Position numbers and translations under genes: made by a program. Below the pieces are notes generated by a model, which saw only the letters and a list, made by a program, of their open reading frames with translations, had not been told where the DNA came from and ran no database searches. Below, piece by piece: positions 22,395 to 30,315 of a stretch of 38,445 nt of DNA. Source of the DNA: JAPSGM01 sp036258735 (lineage in GTDB: Bacteria; Chloroflexota; Limnocylindria; QHBO01); assembly GCA_036258735.1 (NCBI GenBank), contig DATADC010000200.1:1-38445 (forward strand), given 5' to 3'. Position 1 is the stretch's first letter, and every line of letters begins with the position of its first letter.

Positions 22395-23795
22395 ATGCGC
22401 GAGGCACTGGCTGCCGAACCCCAGAGCCCTGCGGCAGCGACAGTTTCGGTCGAGGACGGCCGTCCGTTCGACGTGGCGATCGTGGGCGGCGGCTACACCG
22501 GCCTGTGGACGGCATGGTGGCTGACCGAGAGCCAACCGGGGGTGCGGCTCGTCATCGTCGAGCAGGGCACGTGCGGCGGCGCGGCCAGCGGCCGGAACGG
22601 CGGCTTCGTGCACGGCTGGTGGGACCAGCTGCCGTACCTCGTCGAGCTGTTCGGGGCGGAGCGGGCGCTGCAGCTGGCCGGGCTGGTTGACGAGAGCGTC
22701 CAGGCCATCGGCGACTGGTGCGCGGGTCACGGTGTCGACGCCTGGTATCGGAAGGGCGGCTACCTCCGCGTCAGTGCCTCGCCGTCGCAGGATGGCGAGT
22801 GGCGCGCGGCCGTGGACACGGCGCGCCGGCTGGGGGTGCCCGACCAGTACGTGGAGCTGACCCGAGACGACGTGCAGGCGCGCTGCGCCTCCCCGGTCCT
22901 GAGAGCCGGCGCCTGGATGCCGAACGCCGCCACGGTGCAGCCGGCTCGCCTGGCGCGCGGCCTGCGTCGCGTCCTGGCCGACCGCGGCGTGGTGATCCGC
23001 GAGGGCGCACAGGTTCGCCGCCTGCGCTTGGATGGCAACGTCACCCTGGAGACGCCGGCCGGCCGCATCGAAGCCGATCAAGCAGTGCTGGCGGTCAATG
23101 CCTGGGGCGCCGGGTGGCCGGGGTTCCGAACCGCGCTCCTTACGTGGGGCAGCCACATCGTGATGACCGAGCCGGTCCCCAACCTTCTGCGCGATGTCGG
23201 CTGGACCCGCGGTGAAGCGATCGCCGATGCGCGCTTCACGGTGCACTACTTCCGCACCACGGCGGACGACCGGATCGCGTTTGGGGCCGGCGTCGGCGCC
23301 GCCGGCTACGGCGGACGGGTGAACGGCCGGTTCGACGCGGACCGGCGCGCTGAGGCCCGAGCCCGCGCTTCGCTGGCGCGCTTCTTCCCGGCCTTGGCCG
23401 ACGTCACCATCGCCGACGCGTGGGGAGGCGCCATCGACATCAGCCCGGATCGGCTGCCGCTGATCGGAAGCCGTCACGGCGGGCGCGTGCACTTCGCGCA
23501 CGGCTTCTCGGGCAACGGCGTGGCGCCGGCGCACTTCGCCGGGCGCGTCCTGAGTGCGATGGTGGGCGCGCCGAGCGGCGAGCTGGCGCGGCTGCCGCTC
23601 GTGAACCGCCCCCATCGGCCGTTCCCGCCCGAGCCGCTGCGCTTCGTGGGAGTGCGGGCCGTGCGCGAGGCGCTCGTCCGTCGCGACGAGCTCCAGGACG
23701 CGGGCCGGCAAGTCCCATGGGGACTGCGCCTCCTGACGGCCGTGCCGAAGCTGCTGGGATATCGGATGGGCGTCAAAGGCGAGAGAAATCATTGA
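22395..23795 (+). CDS. FAD-dependent amine oxidase (gamma-glutamylputrescine oxidase-like, DAO family)
   Basis: 466 residues from ATG 22395; TTG 22359 is an in-frame alternative and the much longer frame upstream overlaps the regulator on the other strand. The dinucleotide fold VAIVGGGYTGLWTAWWL (28-44) binds FAD. The sequence GAASGRNGGFVHGWWDQL is typical of the PuuB/DadA/solA group; the R-N-GGF segment marks covalent or tight FAD binding in the family. Later ISPDRLPLIG and HFAHGFSGNGVAPAHFAGRV are the C-terminal DAO signatures. PuuB oxidises gamma-glutamylputrescine to the aldehyde. No glutamate-putrescine ligase gene is in the window, so the true substrate is open. Polyamine SBP and permeases follow. 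Confidence 0.88.
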   Translation: MREALAAEPQSPAAATVSVEDGRPFDVAIVGGGYTGLWTAWWLTESQPGVRLVIVEQGTCGGAASGRNGGFVHGWWDQLPYLVELFGAERALQLAGLVDESVQAIGDWCAGHGVDAWYRKGGYLRVSASPSQDGEWRAAVDTARRLGVPDQYVELTRDDVQARCASPVLRAGAWMPNAATVQPARLARGLRRVLADRGVVIREGAQVRRLRLDGNVTLETPAGRIEADQAVLAVNAWGAGWPGFRTALLTWGSHIVMTEPVPNLLRDVGWTRGEAIADARFTVHYFRTTADDRIAFGAGVGAAGYGGRVNGRFDADRRAEARARASLARFFPALADVTIADAWGGAIDISPDRLPLIGSRHGGRVHFAHGFSGNGVAPAHFAGRVLSAMVGAPSGELARLPLVNRPHRPFPPEPLRFVGVRAVREALVRRDELQDAGRQVPWGLRLLTAVPKLLGYRMGVKGERNH

Positions 23796-23820
23796 CCGCC
23801 GGGCACGGCGGTCATACCAT
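23792..23820 (+). promoter_or_regulatory. Internal promoter and 7-bp hairpin before the second SBP gene
   Basis: TTGACC (23792-23797) overlaps the oxidase stop codon; a 17-bp spacer leads to TACCAT (23815-23820). The predicted start near 23827 leaves a 52-nt leader before ATG 23879. A perfect 7-bp stem (23794-23800 with 23807-23813, loop 6) lies inside the promoter. Such elements let the binding protein be expressed in excess over the enzymes. Confidence 0.55.
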
Positions 23821-23878
23821 CGGCCTTCAGTGCCGCTTAAGCAACGGCATTAACCGCAACGGAGGTTGGACCCGAGCG

Positions 23879-24997
23879 ATGACCATGCACTCCCGAGCCG
23901 TAGCCCGCTGGGGGGCCCTGCTGACCACCCTGTCCGTGGTTCTTGTCGCGTGTGGGGGCACGGGCGCCAGCCCTGGCAGCCAGGCGTCCGCAGGTGCCAG
24001 CGAGGCAGCCTCGACCGAGCCGGAGCCGGATGAGCTGCTGGTGCTGGAGTGGGCCGGCTACGAGGATCCCGACTTCTGGGTCGACTTCGCCGAGGCGAAC
24101 CCCGACACGCAGGTCGACTTCGAGTTCGGCGCCAACGATGCCGACATCCTGGCCCAGATGCAGGCCGGTAGCCAGGCGGACATCTTCCACTTCTACACCG
24201 GCTGGCAGGAGTTCTACGTGGACGAGGGGCTCGTTCAGGAGATCGACACCAGCCAGCTGACGAACTGGGACAAGGTCCCGGACGCCTTCAAGGAGATGGG
24301 GCAGGTCGACGGCAAGCAGTACTTCATCCCGTGGGACTGGGGCTTCACCTCCATCCTCTACAACACCGAGCACGTGGACGAGGTGACGAGCTGGGACGCC
24401 CTCTTCGACGAGCGCTACGCCGGCCACATCTCCATGTGGGATGACGGCCCGGCCGCGGTGACCGTCTCGTCGTACATCCACGGCTGGGACGAGACGCAGA
24501 TCACCGACGAGCAGCTCGCCCAGATCGAGCAGGAGTGGATCGAGCAGAAGCCACTGAACTTGCACTACTGGGACTCCGAGTACGAGAACCTCTGCCCGGA
24601 GGTGATCAGCGGCGAGATCTGGGTGGCGTACGCGTGGCAGGGCTGCTATGCCACCGCGCTGTACGAGGGCGTTCCGGTGGCGTACGCGAACCCCGAGGAG
24701 GGCCGCAACTCGTGGGTCGGGCTCTACGGCATCAGCGCCTCGAGCGACAGCCCGCAGCTGGCCCTGGAGTTCCTCGACGCCAAGCTGGCCGAGGCGACGT
24801 GCGGCAACGCCGTGACGCTCTTCTATTACGGCTGCGCGAACGGCGACGTGATGGCGGCGATCGAGGACGAGACCCTGATCGAGGCATTCGCCATCAACGA
24901 CCCGGAGATCCTGGAGCGCACCAACTTCACGCCGCCAGTCACGGCGGAGCAGCGCGACGCGTGGACGGCGATGTGGACCCGGGTAAAGGCCTCATAG
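23879..24997 (+). CDS. Polyamine-type ABC transporter substrate-binding lipoprotein (second system)
   Basis: 372 residues from ATG 23879, 13 nt after GGAGG at 23861-23865. A Sec signal peptide ends in the lipobox LVAC with Cys25, followed by a Ser/Ala/Gly-rich linker. The mature domain has LLVLEWAGYEDPDFWVDFAE near the N-terminus, HFYTGWQEFYVDEG, YFIPWDWGFTSILYN (about 141-155) and IWVAYAWQGCYATALYEG, the pattern of PotD-type proteins. Unlike the first SBP it carries no twin-arginine motif, so the two are exported by different routes. It lies ahead of two permease genes and behind an amine oxidase. Its ligand is likely a polyamine or a gamma-glutamylated amine (inference). Confidence 0.9.
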   Translation: MTMHSRAVARWGALLTTLSVVLVACGGTGASPGSQASAGASEAASTEPEPDELLVLEWAGYEDPDFWVDFAEANPDTQVDFEFGANDADILAQMQAGSQADIFHFYTGWQEFYVDEGLVQEIDTSQLTNWDKVPDAFKEMGQVDGKQYFIPWDWGFTSILYNTEHVDEVTSWDALFDERYAGHISMWDDGPAAVTVSSYIHGWDETQITDEQLAQIEQEWIEQKPLNLHYWDSEYENLCPEVISGEIWVAYAWQGCYATALYEGVPVAYANPEEGRNSWVGLYGISASSDSPQLALEFLDAKLAEATCGNAVTLFYYGCANGDVMAAIEDETLIEAFAINDPEILERTNFTPPVTAEQRDAWTAMWTRVKAS

Positions 24998-25035
24998 CGA
25001 CGGTCTTGCCCACCGGCCGATAGGACGGGCGGCGC

Positions 25036-25893
25036 GTGCTGGGCCGGCGCGGGTTCCTGCCCGTGCTGACCCTGCCGCCCTACCTGTGGCTGACCGCTTT
25101 CCTGGTCGCGCCGGTGGTCCTCGTCTTCCTCATCAGCCTGCGGCCGGAACCTGGACCGATCGACTTCGGTGACCCGTGGACGCCGTCTGCGGAGCAGTAC
25201 CGCGCGATCGTCGACACACCGGTCTACTTGCGGCAGCTCGGCATCTCGGTCGCGATGGCCGCCATGGTGGCCGGGGTCGCGACGGTGCTGGCGTATCCGC
25301 TCGCCTACTTCCTTGCCTTCCGCGCCGGCCGGCGCGCGACGCTGTTCATGGTCTTGCTCCTCATTCCGTTCGCCGTCAGCTTCCTCCTGCGGGTCATGGC
25401 GTGGCGCCTGATGCTGGGCCAGGAAGGGGCCATCAACACCTTCCTCCAGTGGCTCCGCGTCACCGACGGCCCGCTGGACCTGCTGCTCTACTCGCGCGAA
25501 GCGGTCGTCATCACGCTGATCTACGTGTGGGTCCCCTTTGCCGCGCTGCCGATCTACGCCGCGATGGGCCGTATCGACCGCCGGCAGCTCGAGGCCGCCG
25601 CGGACCTGGGCGCCGGCCCGTGGACCCGCTTCCTGCGAGTCACGCTTCCCCTGAGCGCGCCGGGAGCGGTGGCGGCCCTGTTCATGGTGTTCATCCCGAC
25701 CGTCGGCGAGTACGTGACGCCACGGCTGGTGGGCGGCAGCGAGACGTACATGTACGGGCAGCTGATCCAGGACTTCTTTGGCCGCGCGGCGAGCTGGGCC
25801 ACCGGCGCCGCCGCCGCCATGGTCATGCTGGCGCTGACCGCCGTGCTGGTCCTGGTCGGCACGCGGCTGGTGCGTGCCCAGGTGGCGGCGTGA
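25036..25893 (+). CDS. Polyamine-type ABC transporter permease (second system, PotB-like)
   Basis: A 285-residue membrane protein starting at GTG 25036, 38 nt after the SBP gene; no strong ribosome-binding site was seen, so the start is moderately sure. The first membrane segment is LTLPPYLWLTAFLVAPVVLVFLIS-like (about 12-34), with five more. The EAA loop reads LEAAADLGAGPWTRFLRVTLP (about 186-206), close to consensus and better than that of the first system's PotB. VNTFLQW and IPTVGEYVTPRLVGG are family features. Its stop overlaps the next start as GTGA. Confidence 0.9.
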   Translation: MLGRRGFLPVLTLPPYLWLTAFLVAPVVLVFLISLRPEPGPIDFGDPWTPSAEQYRAIVDTPVYLRQLGISVAMAAMVAGVATVLAYPLAYFLAFRAGRRATLFMVLLLIPFAVSFLLRVMAWRLMLGQEGAINTFLQWLRVTDGPLDLLLYSREAVVITLIYVWVPFAALPIYAAMGRIDRRQLEAAADLGAGPWTRFLRVTLPLSAPGAVAALFMVFIPTVGEYVTPRLVGGSETYMYGQLIQDFFGRAASWATGAAAAMVMLALTAVLVLVGTRLVRAQVAA

Positions 25894-26690
25894 GCCGCGC
25901 GGCGAACATCGGCGTCGGCCGCACCCGCGTACCGCTGGGCCCGGTGTACGGCCTGCTGCTGCTGCTCCTGTATCTGCCCATCGCCGTGCTCTTCGTGTTC
26001 TCGTTCAACGACTCACCGGTGCTGACCTTCCCGCTGGACGAGCTGACGCTGCGCTGGTACGGCGAGGTCTTCTCCGACGAGGCCCTGCTCGAGGCGGCTC
26101 GCAACAGCCTGGTGGTGGGTGCCGGCTCGGCGACGGTTGCCACCGCGCTCGGCTTTGCCGTCAGCGTGGCGTTCACGCGCTTCCGGTTCCGGGGCCGCCG
26201 GCCGCTGCTGGCCGTCTCGGTGCTGCCGCTGGTGGTGCCCTTCATCGTCCTGGGCGTATCGCTGTTCCTCTTGTTCTCGTTCCTCGACGTCCCGCGCTCG
26301 CTGGCCACCATCGCCGCGGGCCATAGCATCGTGGCGATGCCGTTCGCGACCCTCATCCTGCTGTCCCGCATGGGTGGGATGGACGCCGCGCTCGAGGACG
26401 CGGCCATGGACCTGGGCGCCACCTATCCCTCCACGTTACGAAGGGTGGTGCTGCCGCTGGTCGGCCCCTCGCTCGCGTCCGCGTGGTTGACGTGCTTCAT
26501 CGTCTCGTTTGACGAGGTGGCGATAGCCCTGTTCCTAGCCGGCGGCGATCCGACCTTCCCGGTGTTCCTCTACGGCCAGCTTCGCTTCGCCCAGCGGCTA
26601 CCGGTGCTGATCGCCATGGCGGTCCTGCTCATGGTGGGAACCCTGACCCTCACGCTGATGGCATTCGCGCTGGCACGCAAGCGACCATGA
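25890..26690 (+). CDS. Polyamine-type ABC transporter permease (second system, PotC-like)
   Basis: 266 residues from GTG 25890, which overlaps the preceding stop; a longer frame further upstream is the other frame of the previous gene. Membrane segments begin with VYGLLLLLLYLPIAVLFVFSF (about 16-36). The cytoplasmic loop is LEDAAMDLGATYPSTLRRVV (about 170-189), and SFDEVAIALFLAGG is the PotC periplasmic motif. It closes the second transporter locus. No ATPase gene follows: the next gene is on the other strand after 7 nt. Confidence 0.9.
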   Translation: MSRAANIGVGRTRVPLGPVYGLLLLLLYLPIAVLFVFSFNDSPVLTFPLDELTLRWYGEVFSDEALLEAARNSLVVGAGSATVATALGFAVSVAFTRFRFRGRRPLLAVSVLPLVVPFIVLGVSLFLLFSFLDVPRSLATIAAGHSIVAMPFATLILLSRMGGMDAALEDAAMDLGATYPSTLRRVVLPLVGPSLASAWLTCFIVSFDEVAIALFLAGGDPTFPVFLYGQLRFAQRLPVLIAMAVLLMVGTLTLTLMAFALARKRP

Positions 26691-26697
26691 TCGCTGC

Positions 26698-27288
26698 CTA
26701 GAGGCCGCGCTCCGCGTACTCGCCCTGCCGCTCGGCCTGCTGGTGGATGCCGCGTAGCCGGAAGCCGAGCAGCGCCAGCGCCACGCCGAAGGCGATGGCG
26801 AAGATGCCCGCCAACCACAGCAGGCTGAGCATTCCGGGGCCCGGGAAGATGGCCAGGTACAGGCCGAAGAGGACGGACAGGACGCCCGCGATGCCCATCC
26901 ACAGCTCGCCGCTGATCTGCTCTCGCAGGCGGATGGCGGCCCAGATCTCCAGCACGCCGGTGACGATTGCCCAGGCCGCGACGACGTAGACCAGCGCCAA
27001 GGCGGTCAGCCCGGGCACGACGACGGCGATGAGCCCCACCACGATGCCGGCGATGCCTTCCAGCAGGCCGACCCACCAGTGCTTCCGGCCGCGCTGTCGC
27101 CAGGCGGCGATCAGCTCGGCCACGCCGTCGGCGATCATCCACGCCGCGAAGAGCAGGATGATGGCCGGCAGGCCGATCTGCGGGAACAACAGCACGATGA
27201 CCCCGAAGGCGATGGCCAGGATGCCGCGCAGGATGAACGTCCACCAGCCGCGCGCCAGCAGGATCGCGGTGCTGAAGTCCAGCGCCAC
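26698..27288 (-). CDS. HdeD-family (DUF308) membrane protein
   Basis: 196 residues from GTG 27288. Six membrane helices arranged as three pairs are visible: WWTFILRGILAIAFGVIVLL (15-34), LPAIILLFAAWMIADGVAEL, GIAGIVVGLIAVVVPG, ALVYVVAAWAIVTGVLEI, LWMGIAGVLSVLFGLYLAI and LLWLAGIFAIAFGVALALLG. The W-x-x-x-R-G(I/L) start and the repeated G-x-x-x-l-x-fP pattern are those of HdeD, an acid-stress membrane protein in enterobacteria. Function outside enterobacteria is unknown. It ends 7 nt from the converging permease gene and follows the DUF2277 gene with 3 nt between. Confidence 0.85.
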   Translation of the reverse strand: MALDFSTAILLARGWWTFILRGILAIAFGVIVLLFPQIGLPAIILLFAAWMIADGVAELIAAWRQRGRKHWWVGLLEGIAGIVVGLIAVVVPGLTALALVYVVAAWAIVTGVLEIWAAIRLREQISGELWMGIAGVLSVLFGLYLAIFPGPGMLSLLWLAGIFAIAFGVALALLGFRLRGIHQQAERQGEYAERGL

Positions 27289-27291
27289 CGG

Positions 27292-27516
27292 CTAGCCCGC
27301 CGCGCGTCGCGCTGGGTGGGTGGCAGTCACCGCCTCCAGCAGCCGTTGTGAGGCTGTCGCGACCTCCTCCACCGCCGCATCGAACGCGGCCTGGTTGACG
27401 GGAGCCGGCTTGCGATAGCCGCTCACCTTGCGCACGTACTGGAGGGCCGCGGCCCGCACCTCGTCATCGGTCGCTGGCTGGTCGAGGACACGAAGGGTCT
27501 TGATGGATCGGCACAT
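27292..27516 (-). CDS. DUF2277 family protein (74 aa)
   Basis: The product begins MCRSIKTLRVLDQPATDDEV and has the segment AALQYVRKVSGYRKPAPVNQ (about 24-43), both characteristic of the DUF2277 family, followed by a helix ending AVTATHPARRA. The family is small, cytosolic and of unknown role; the conserved CRSIKTL start and VSGYRKP segment suggest a binding function. A TAGACT hexamer lies 6 nt before ATG 27516 and contains the TAG stop of the HAD gene, so it may have its own leaderless transcript besides read-through. Confidence 0.85.
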   Translation of the reverse strand: MCRSIKTLRVLDQPATDDEVRAAALQYVRKVSGYRKPAPVNQAAFDAAVEEVATASQRLLEAVTATHPARRAAG

Positions 27517-27525
27517 GGGCAGAGT

Positions 27526-28176
27526 CTACGTCTCCGCCAGCAGGTCCTCCAGCGAATCGATGACCCGGTCTGCGGCGGAGACATCGATCTCGGCGAACTG
27601 CGGCACGGCGATGCAGGTCAGCCCTGCCGCCTTGGCGGCCGCGATGCCATTCGCCGAGTCCTCCAACGCCAGCGCCGCGTCGGGCGGAACGCCGAGCCGC
27701 TCGCAGGCAAGCAGGTACAGGTCGGGGGCGGGCTTGGAGCGCTCGACGTCGTCCGAGGTCACGATGGCGTCGAAGGCGTCGGTCAGCCGCGCCGTGACCA
27801 GCGCGGCGTCGACCAGGCGGCGTGGCGAGTTGGAAGCGAGGCCCAGGCGGGTCCGGCCTCGCAGCCGCTGTACGAGCTCCACGGCGCCCGGCCGCCCCTC
27901 CACCTGCTTGCGGAGGTGCGCGTACATCAGCTCGATCATCTCCTCCACCAGCCCCGCCCCCTGCTCGGCGGGCAGCCCCAGCCGGCGCGCGAAGTACCCG
28001 GCGGTGAAGTCGAAGCTGGACCCCATCACCGCCATCTTGTCGTCCCACGTGAACTCTGAGCCGTGCACCGCGAACAGCTCGGTCTCGGCCCGGTGCCACA
28101 GCAGCTCGGTGTCGAGCAGCAGGCCGTCCATGTCGAACACGACCGCCCGGTAGCGGTCGACCAGCAGGCGCGTCAC
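27526..28176 (-). CDS. HAD-superfamily phosphatase (beta-phosphoglucomutase-like)
   Basis: 216 residues from GTG 28176 (GTGA overlap with the previous gene). HAD motifs are intact: motif I FDMDGLLLDT with nucleophile Asp15 and Asp17, motif II LGLASNSPRRLVD, the motif III lysine in ERSKPAPDLYLLA, and motif IV ALEDSANGIAAAKAAG. The cap-1 helical domain lies between. The DGLLLDT/LxDSxNGI set points to the beta-phosphoglucomutase/phosphoglycolate phosphatase group. It is placed behind a hydroxyacyl-CoA dehydrogenase gene, but nothing in the sequence ties it to that pathway. Confidence 0.9.
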   Translation of the reverse strand: MTRLLVDRYRAVVFDMDGLLLDTELLWHRAETELFAVHGSEFTWDDKMAVMGSSFDFTAGYFARRLGLPAEQGAGLVEEMIELMYAHLRKQVEGRPGAVELVQRLRGRTRLGLASNSPRRLVDAALVTARLTDAFDAIVTSDDVERSKPAPDLYLLACERLGVPPDAALALEDSANGIAAAKAAGLTCIAVPQFAEIDVSAADRVIDSLEDLLAET

Positions 28177-29402
28177 CCCCGAGCGGCGAAGAAGGAGCCG
28201 CCGGCGTCCGCCAGGCGGCGCAGCAGCGGCACGACCCGGTAGCGGCCGTCCGGCACCGATGCATGCAGGGCGTCAAGCGTGTGGACCACGTGCTCGAGCC
28301 CGATGCGCTCGCCCCACTCCAGCGGTCCCCACGGATACGCGGTGCCCAGCCGCATAGCGATATCGATGGCGTCGGGGGAGGCGACCCCATCGGCCACCGC
28401 GGACGCCGCCTCGTTGACGATGGCGGCCAGCACCCGCGCGGCGATCTGCTGGTCTTCCAGGCGCTCGGGCATCGGCCCGTCCGGCCGCCGTGCCAGCGGC
28501 GCCCACACGGCGCCGCGCTCCCCGGCCGCGTCGTAGTCGTAGAAGCCGCCACCCGCCTTGCGGCCGAGCCGGCCGGCGTCGACCAGCGATCGCTGGAGCA
28601 GGTGTGGGCGGTAGCGTGGATCCCCGAAGAACTGCTCGTACACGCTCTTGCTGACGGCCAGGTTGACATCAAGCCCGATGGTGTCGATCAGCTCGAAGGG
28701 GCCCATCCGAAACCCGATGCCGCGCATGGCCGCGTCGACCTCGGCCACGCCCGCCGCCCCCTCGCCGAGGATCCGCAGCGACTCGAGGTAGAAGGGCCGG
28801 GCCACGCGGTTGACGATGAAGCCCGGCGTATCGGCCGCCACCACCGGCGTCTTGCCCAGCCGCCGCGCGAAGAGGGCGACGGCGTCCACCGCGGCCTGCC
28901 GCGTCATCGGTCCTTGCACTACCTCGACCAGGCGCATGCGCGGCACCGGATTGAAGAAGTGCATGCCGAGCACGCGCTCAGGATCGGGCGTGGCCGAAGC
29001 GATGCGCGCGATCGGCAGGCTGCTCGTGTTGGAGGCCAGGATGGTGGCCGATCCGCTGGCCGCGGCAAGCCGGCGGAACGCCTCGCGCTTGAGCTCCAGG
29101 TCCTCGGGGATGGCCTCGACCACGACGTCCGCGTCCCCCAGCTCCTCCAGCCTGGTCGCCACCCGAATGCAGCGCTCGGCCGCAGCGCGGTCCTCGCCGG
29201 AGAGCTCGCCCTTCTCCACCTTGCGCGCCAGGAAGCGGCCGATACGCTGGCGTGCGCGGTCCACCGCCCCCGGCACCGGGTCGTGCACCCGGACCTGGAC
29301 GCCGGCCTCAGCCGCGACCTGCACGATGCCCGCGCCCATGGTGCCGGCCCCCAGGACGCCGAGCCGCTCGGGCACGCGGAGGTCCTGCGCGTCAGCGGCC
29401 AA
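28173..29402 (-). CDS. 3-hydroxyacyl-CoA dehydrogenase (PaaH-like)
   Basis: 409 residues if begun at TTG 29402, which overlaps the crotonase gene by 11 nt; GTG 29375 is a shorter alternative. NAD-binding LGVLGAGTMGAGIVQVA (14-30), the catalytic-domain segments NTSSLPIARIA and GMHFFNPVPRMRLVEVV (with His-Phe-Phe-Asn-Pro), and GKTPVVAADTPGFIVNRV are intact. It is longer than the 280-residue single-domain enzymes because a second 3HCDH C-terminal domain (about 315-409, LAAIVNEAASAVADGVAS and GPLEWGERIGL) follows the first. This architecture matches PaaH/FadB2-type enzymes. With the PaaG-like gene just upstream it suggests phenylacetate-type or beta-oxidation work. Confidence 0.92.
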   Translation of the reverse strand: MAADAQDLRVPERLGVLGAGTMGAGIVQVAAEAGVQVRVHDPVPGAVDRARQRIGRFLARKVEKGELSGEDRAAAERCIRVATRLEELGDADVVVEAIPEDLELKREAFRRLAAASGSATILASNTSSLPIARIASATPDPERVLGMHFFNPVPRMRLVEVVQGPMTRQAAVDAVALFARRLGKTPVVAADTPGFIVNRVARPFYLESLRILGEGAAGVAEVDAAMRGIGFRMGPFELIDTIGLDVNLAVSKSVYEQFFGDPRYRPHLLQRSLVDAGRLGRKAGGGFYDYDAAGERGAVWAPLARRPDGPMPERLEDQQIAARVLAAIVNEAASAVADGVASPDAIDIAMRLGTAYPWGPLEWGERIGLEHVVHTLDALHASVPDGRYRVVPLLRRLADAGGSFFAARG

Positions 29403-30189
29403 GGAAACGCGGCTCCCGCTTCTCGGCGAAGGCGGCGATGCCCTCGGCGTGGTCGTCGGTGCGCCCCGCCAACTCCTGGAGCGCTGCCTCGGCCGCGAGC
29501 GATTCGTCCAGCGTGGCGTCCTCGGCAGCGTTGATGAGGCGCTTGGAATACGCGATGGCTCGAGTCGGCCCCTTCGCCAGGCGCTCCGCCGCCTCGAGGG
29601 CCGCGGAACGCAGGTCGGCCGCTGGCACGACCACGTTGATCAGGCCGGCCGCATGCGCCTCGGGCGCCGACAGCGGCTCCCCGGTGAAGATGAGCTGGGC
29701 GGCGCGGTGCCTGCCGAGGGCGCGCACCAGCGTCCGGGTGGAGCCGCAATCCGGCACAAGGCCGATCTTCACGAAGGCCTCGATGAAGCGCGCTTCGTCG
29801 GCGGCGTAGACGAGGTCGCAGGCGAGCGCGAGGCTCACGCCGGCGCCCGCTGCCACGCCGTTCACCGCGGCGATGACGGGCCGGGGTAGCTCTCGGATGG
29901 CGCGGATCAGCGGGTTGTACTCGTCGGTGACGACACGGCGGAACTCACGCTCGCTGCTGCCGCCCCGGAGGTCCGCTCCCGAGCAGAACCCCCGGCCCTC
30001 GCCGGTCAGGATGACCGCACGCGCGGCGTCGTCGCGGCCGACCGCCTTGAAGGCGGCCAGCAGCTCGCGGCGCATGGCGGCGTTCAGCGCGTTGAGCGAC
30101 TCCGGCCGGTTGAGGACGATGGTGACCACGCCGGCGCTCACCTCGACTCGGATCGTTTCCTGCGTGAGGCCCTCGACGAGATCCGGCAT
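29392..30189 (-). CDS. Enoyl-CoA hydratase/isomerase, PaaG-like
   Basis: 265 residues from ATG 30189; an upstream extension lacks support because the promoter hexamer lies there. Crotonase fold marks: IVLNRPESLNALNAAM (24-39), GRGFCSGADL, NGVAAGAGVSLALACDLVYAA and FIEAFVKIGLVPDCGSTRTLVRALG. The hydratase glutamate of the GGGCE motif is absent (GAGVS here) and Asp147 in LVPDCGST takes the PaaG-type position, so it is an isomerase of the 2-(1,2-epoxy-1,2-dihydrophenyl)acetyl-CoA or dienoyl-CoA type, not a classical hydratase. It is overlap-coupled to a PaaH-like dehydrogenase. No paaABCE monooxygenase genes are in the window. Confidence 0.9.
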   Translation of the reverse strand: MPDLVEGLTQETIRVEVSAGVVTIVLNRPESLNALNAAMRRELLAAFKAVGRDDAARAVILTGEGRGFCSGADLRGGSSEREFRRVVTDEYNPLIRAIRELPRPVIAAVNGVAAGAGVSLALACDLVYAADEARFIEAFVKIGLVPDCGSTRTLVRALGRHRAAQLIFTGEPLSAPEAHAAGLINVVVPAADLRSAALEAAERLAKGPTRAIAYSKRLINAAEDATLDESLAAEAALQELAGRTDDHAEGIAAFAEKREPRFLGR

Positions 30190-30202
30190 GCGCCCGATTC
30201 TA
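30190..30202 (-). promoter_or_regulatory. Leaderless-type -10 of the PaaG-like gene
   Basis: On the minus strand TAGAAT (30202-30197) is followed by 7 nt and ATG 30189. It has the same hexamer and spacing as the regulator at 22265. Confidence 0.55.
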
Positions 30203-30255
30203 GTCGCAGCGGCCCTGCTTTCCCCGGCCGGCCATGGCGTTACCACCTACGCTTC

Positions 30256-30284
30256 TTGACTGGTTACGGCGATGCGCGTACGAT
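30256..30284 (+). promoter_or_regulatory. Sigma-70-type promoter of the NTF2-like gene
   Basis: TTGACT (30256-30261), a 17-bp spacer and TACGAT (30279-30284). The start would fall near 30291, giving a leader of about 25 nt that includes the ribosome-binding site before ATG 30316. Confidence 0.6.
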
Positions 30285-30315
30285 CCATCGGAGGATGCTG
30301 GAACGAGGGATCTAG

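Noticed and set aside
22347..23792. Open frame (481 codons) on the minus strand opposite the FAD oxidase
   Set aside because: It is antisense to a gene with a complete FAD fold; its product has no recognisable motif.
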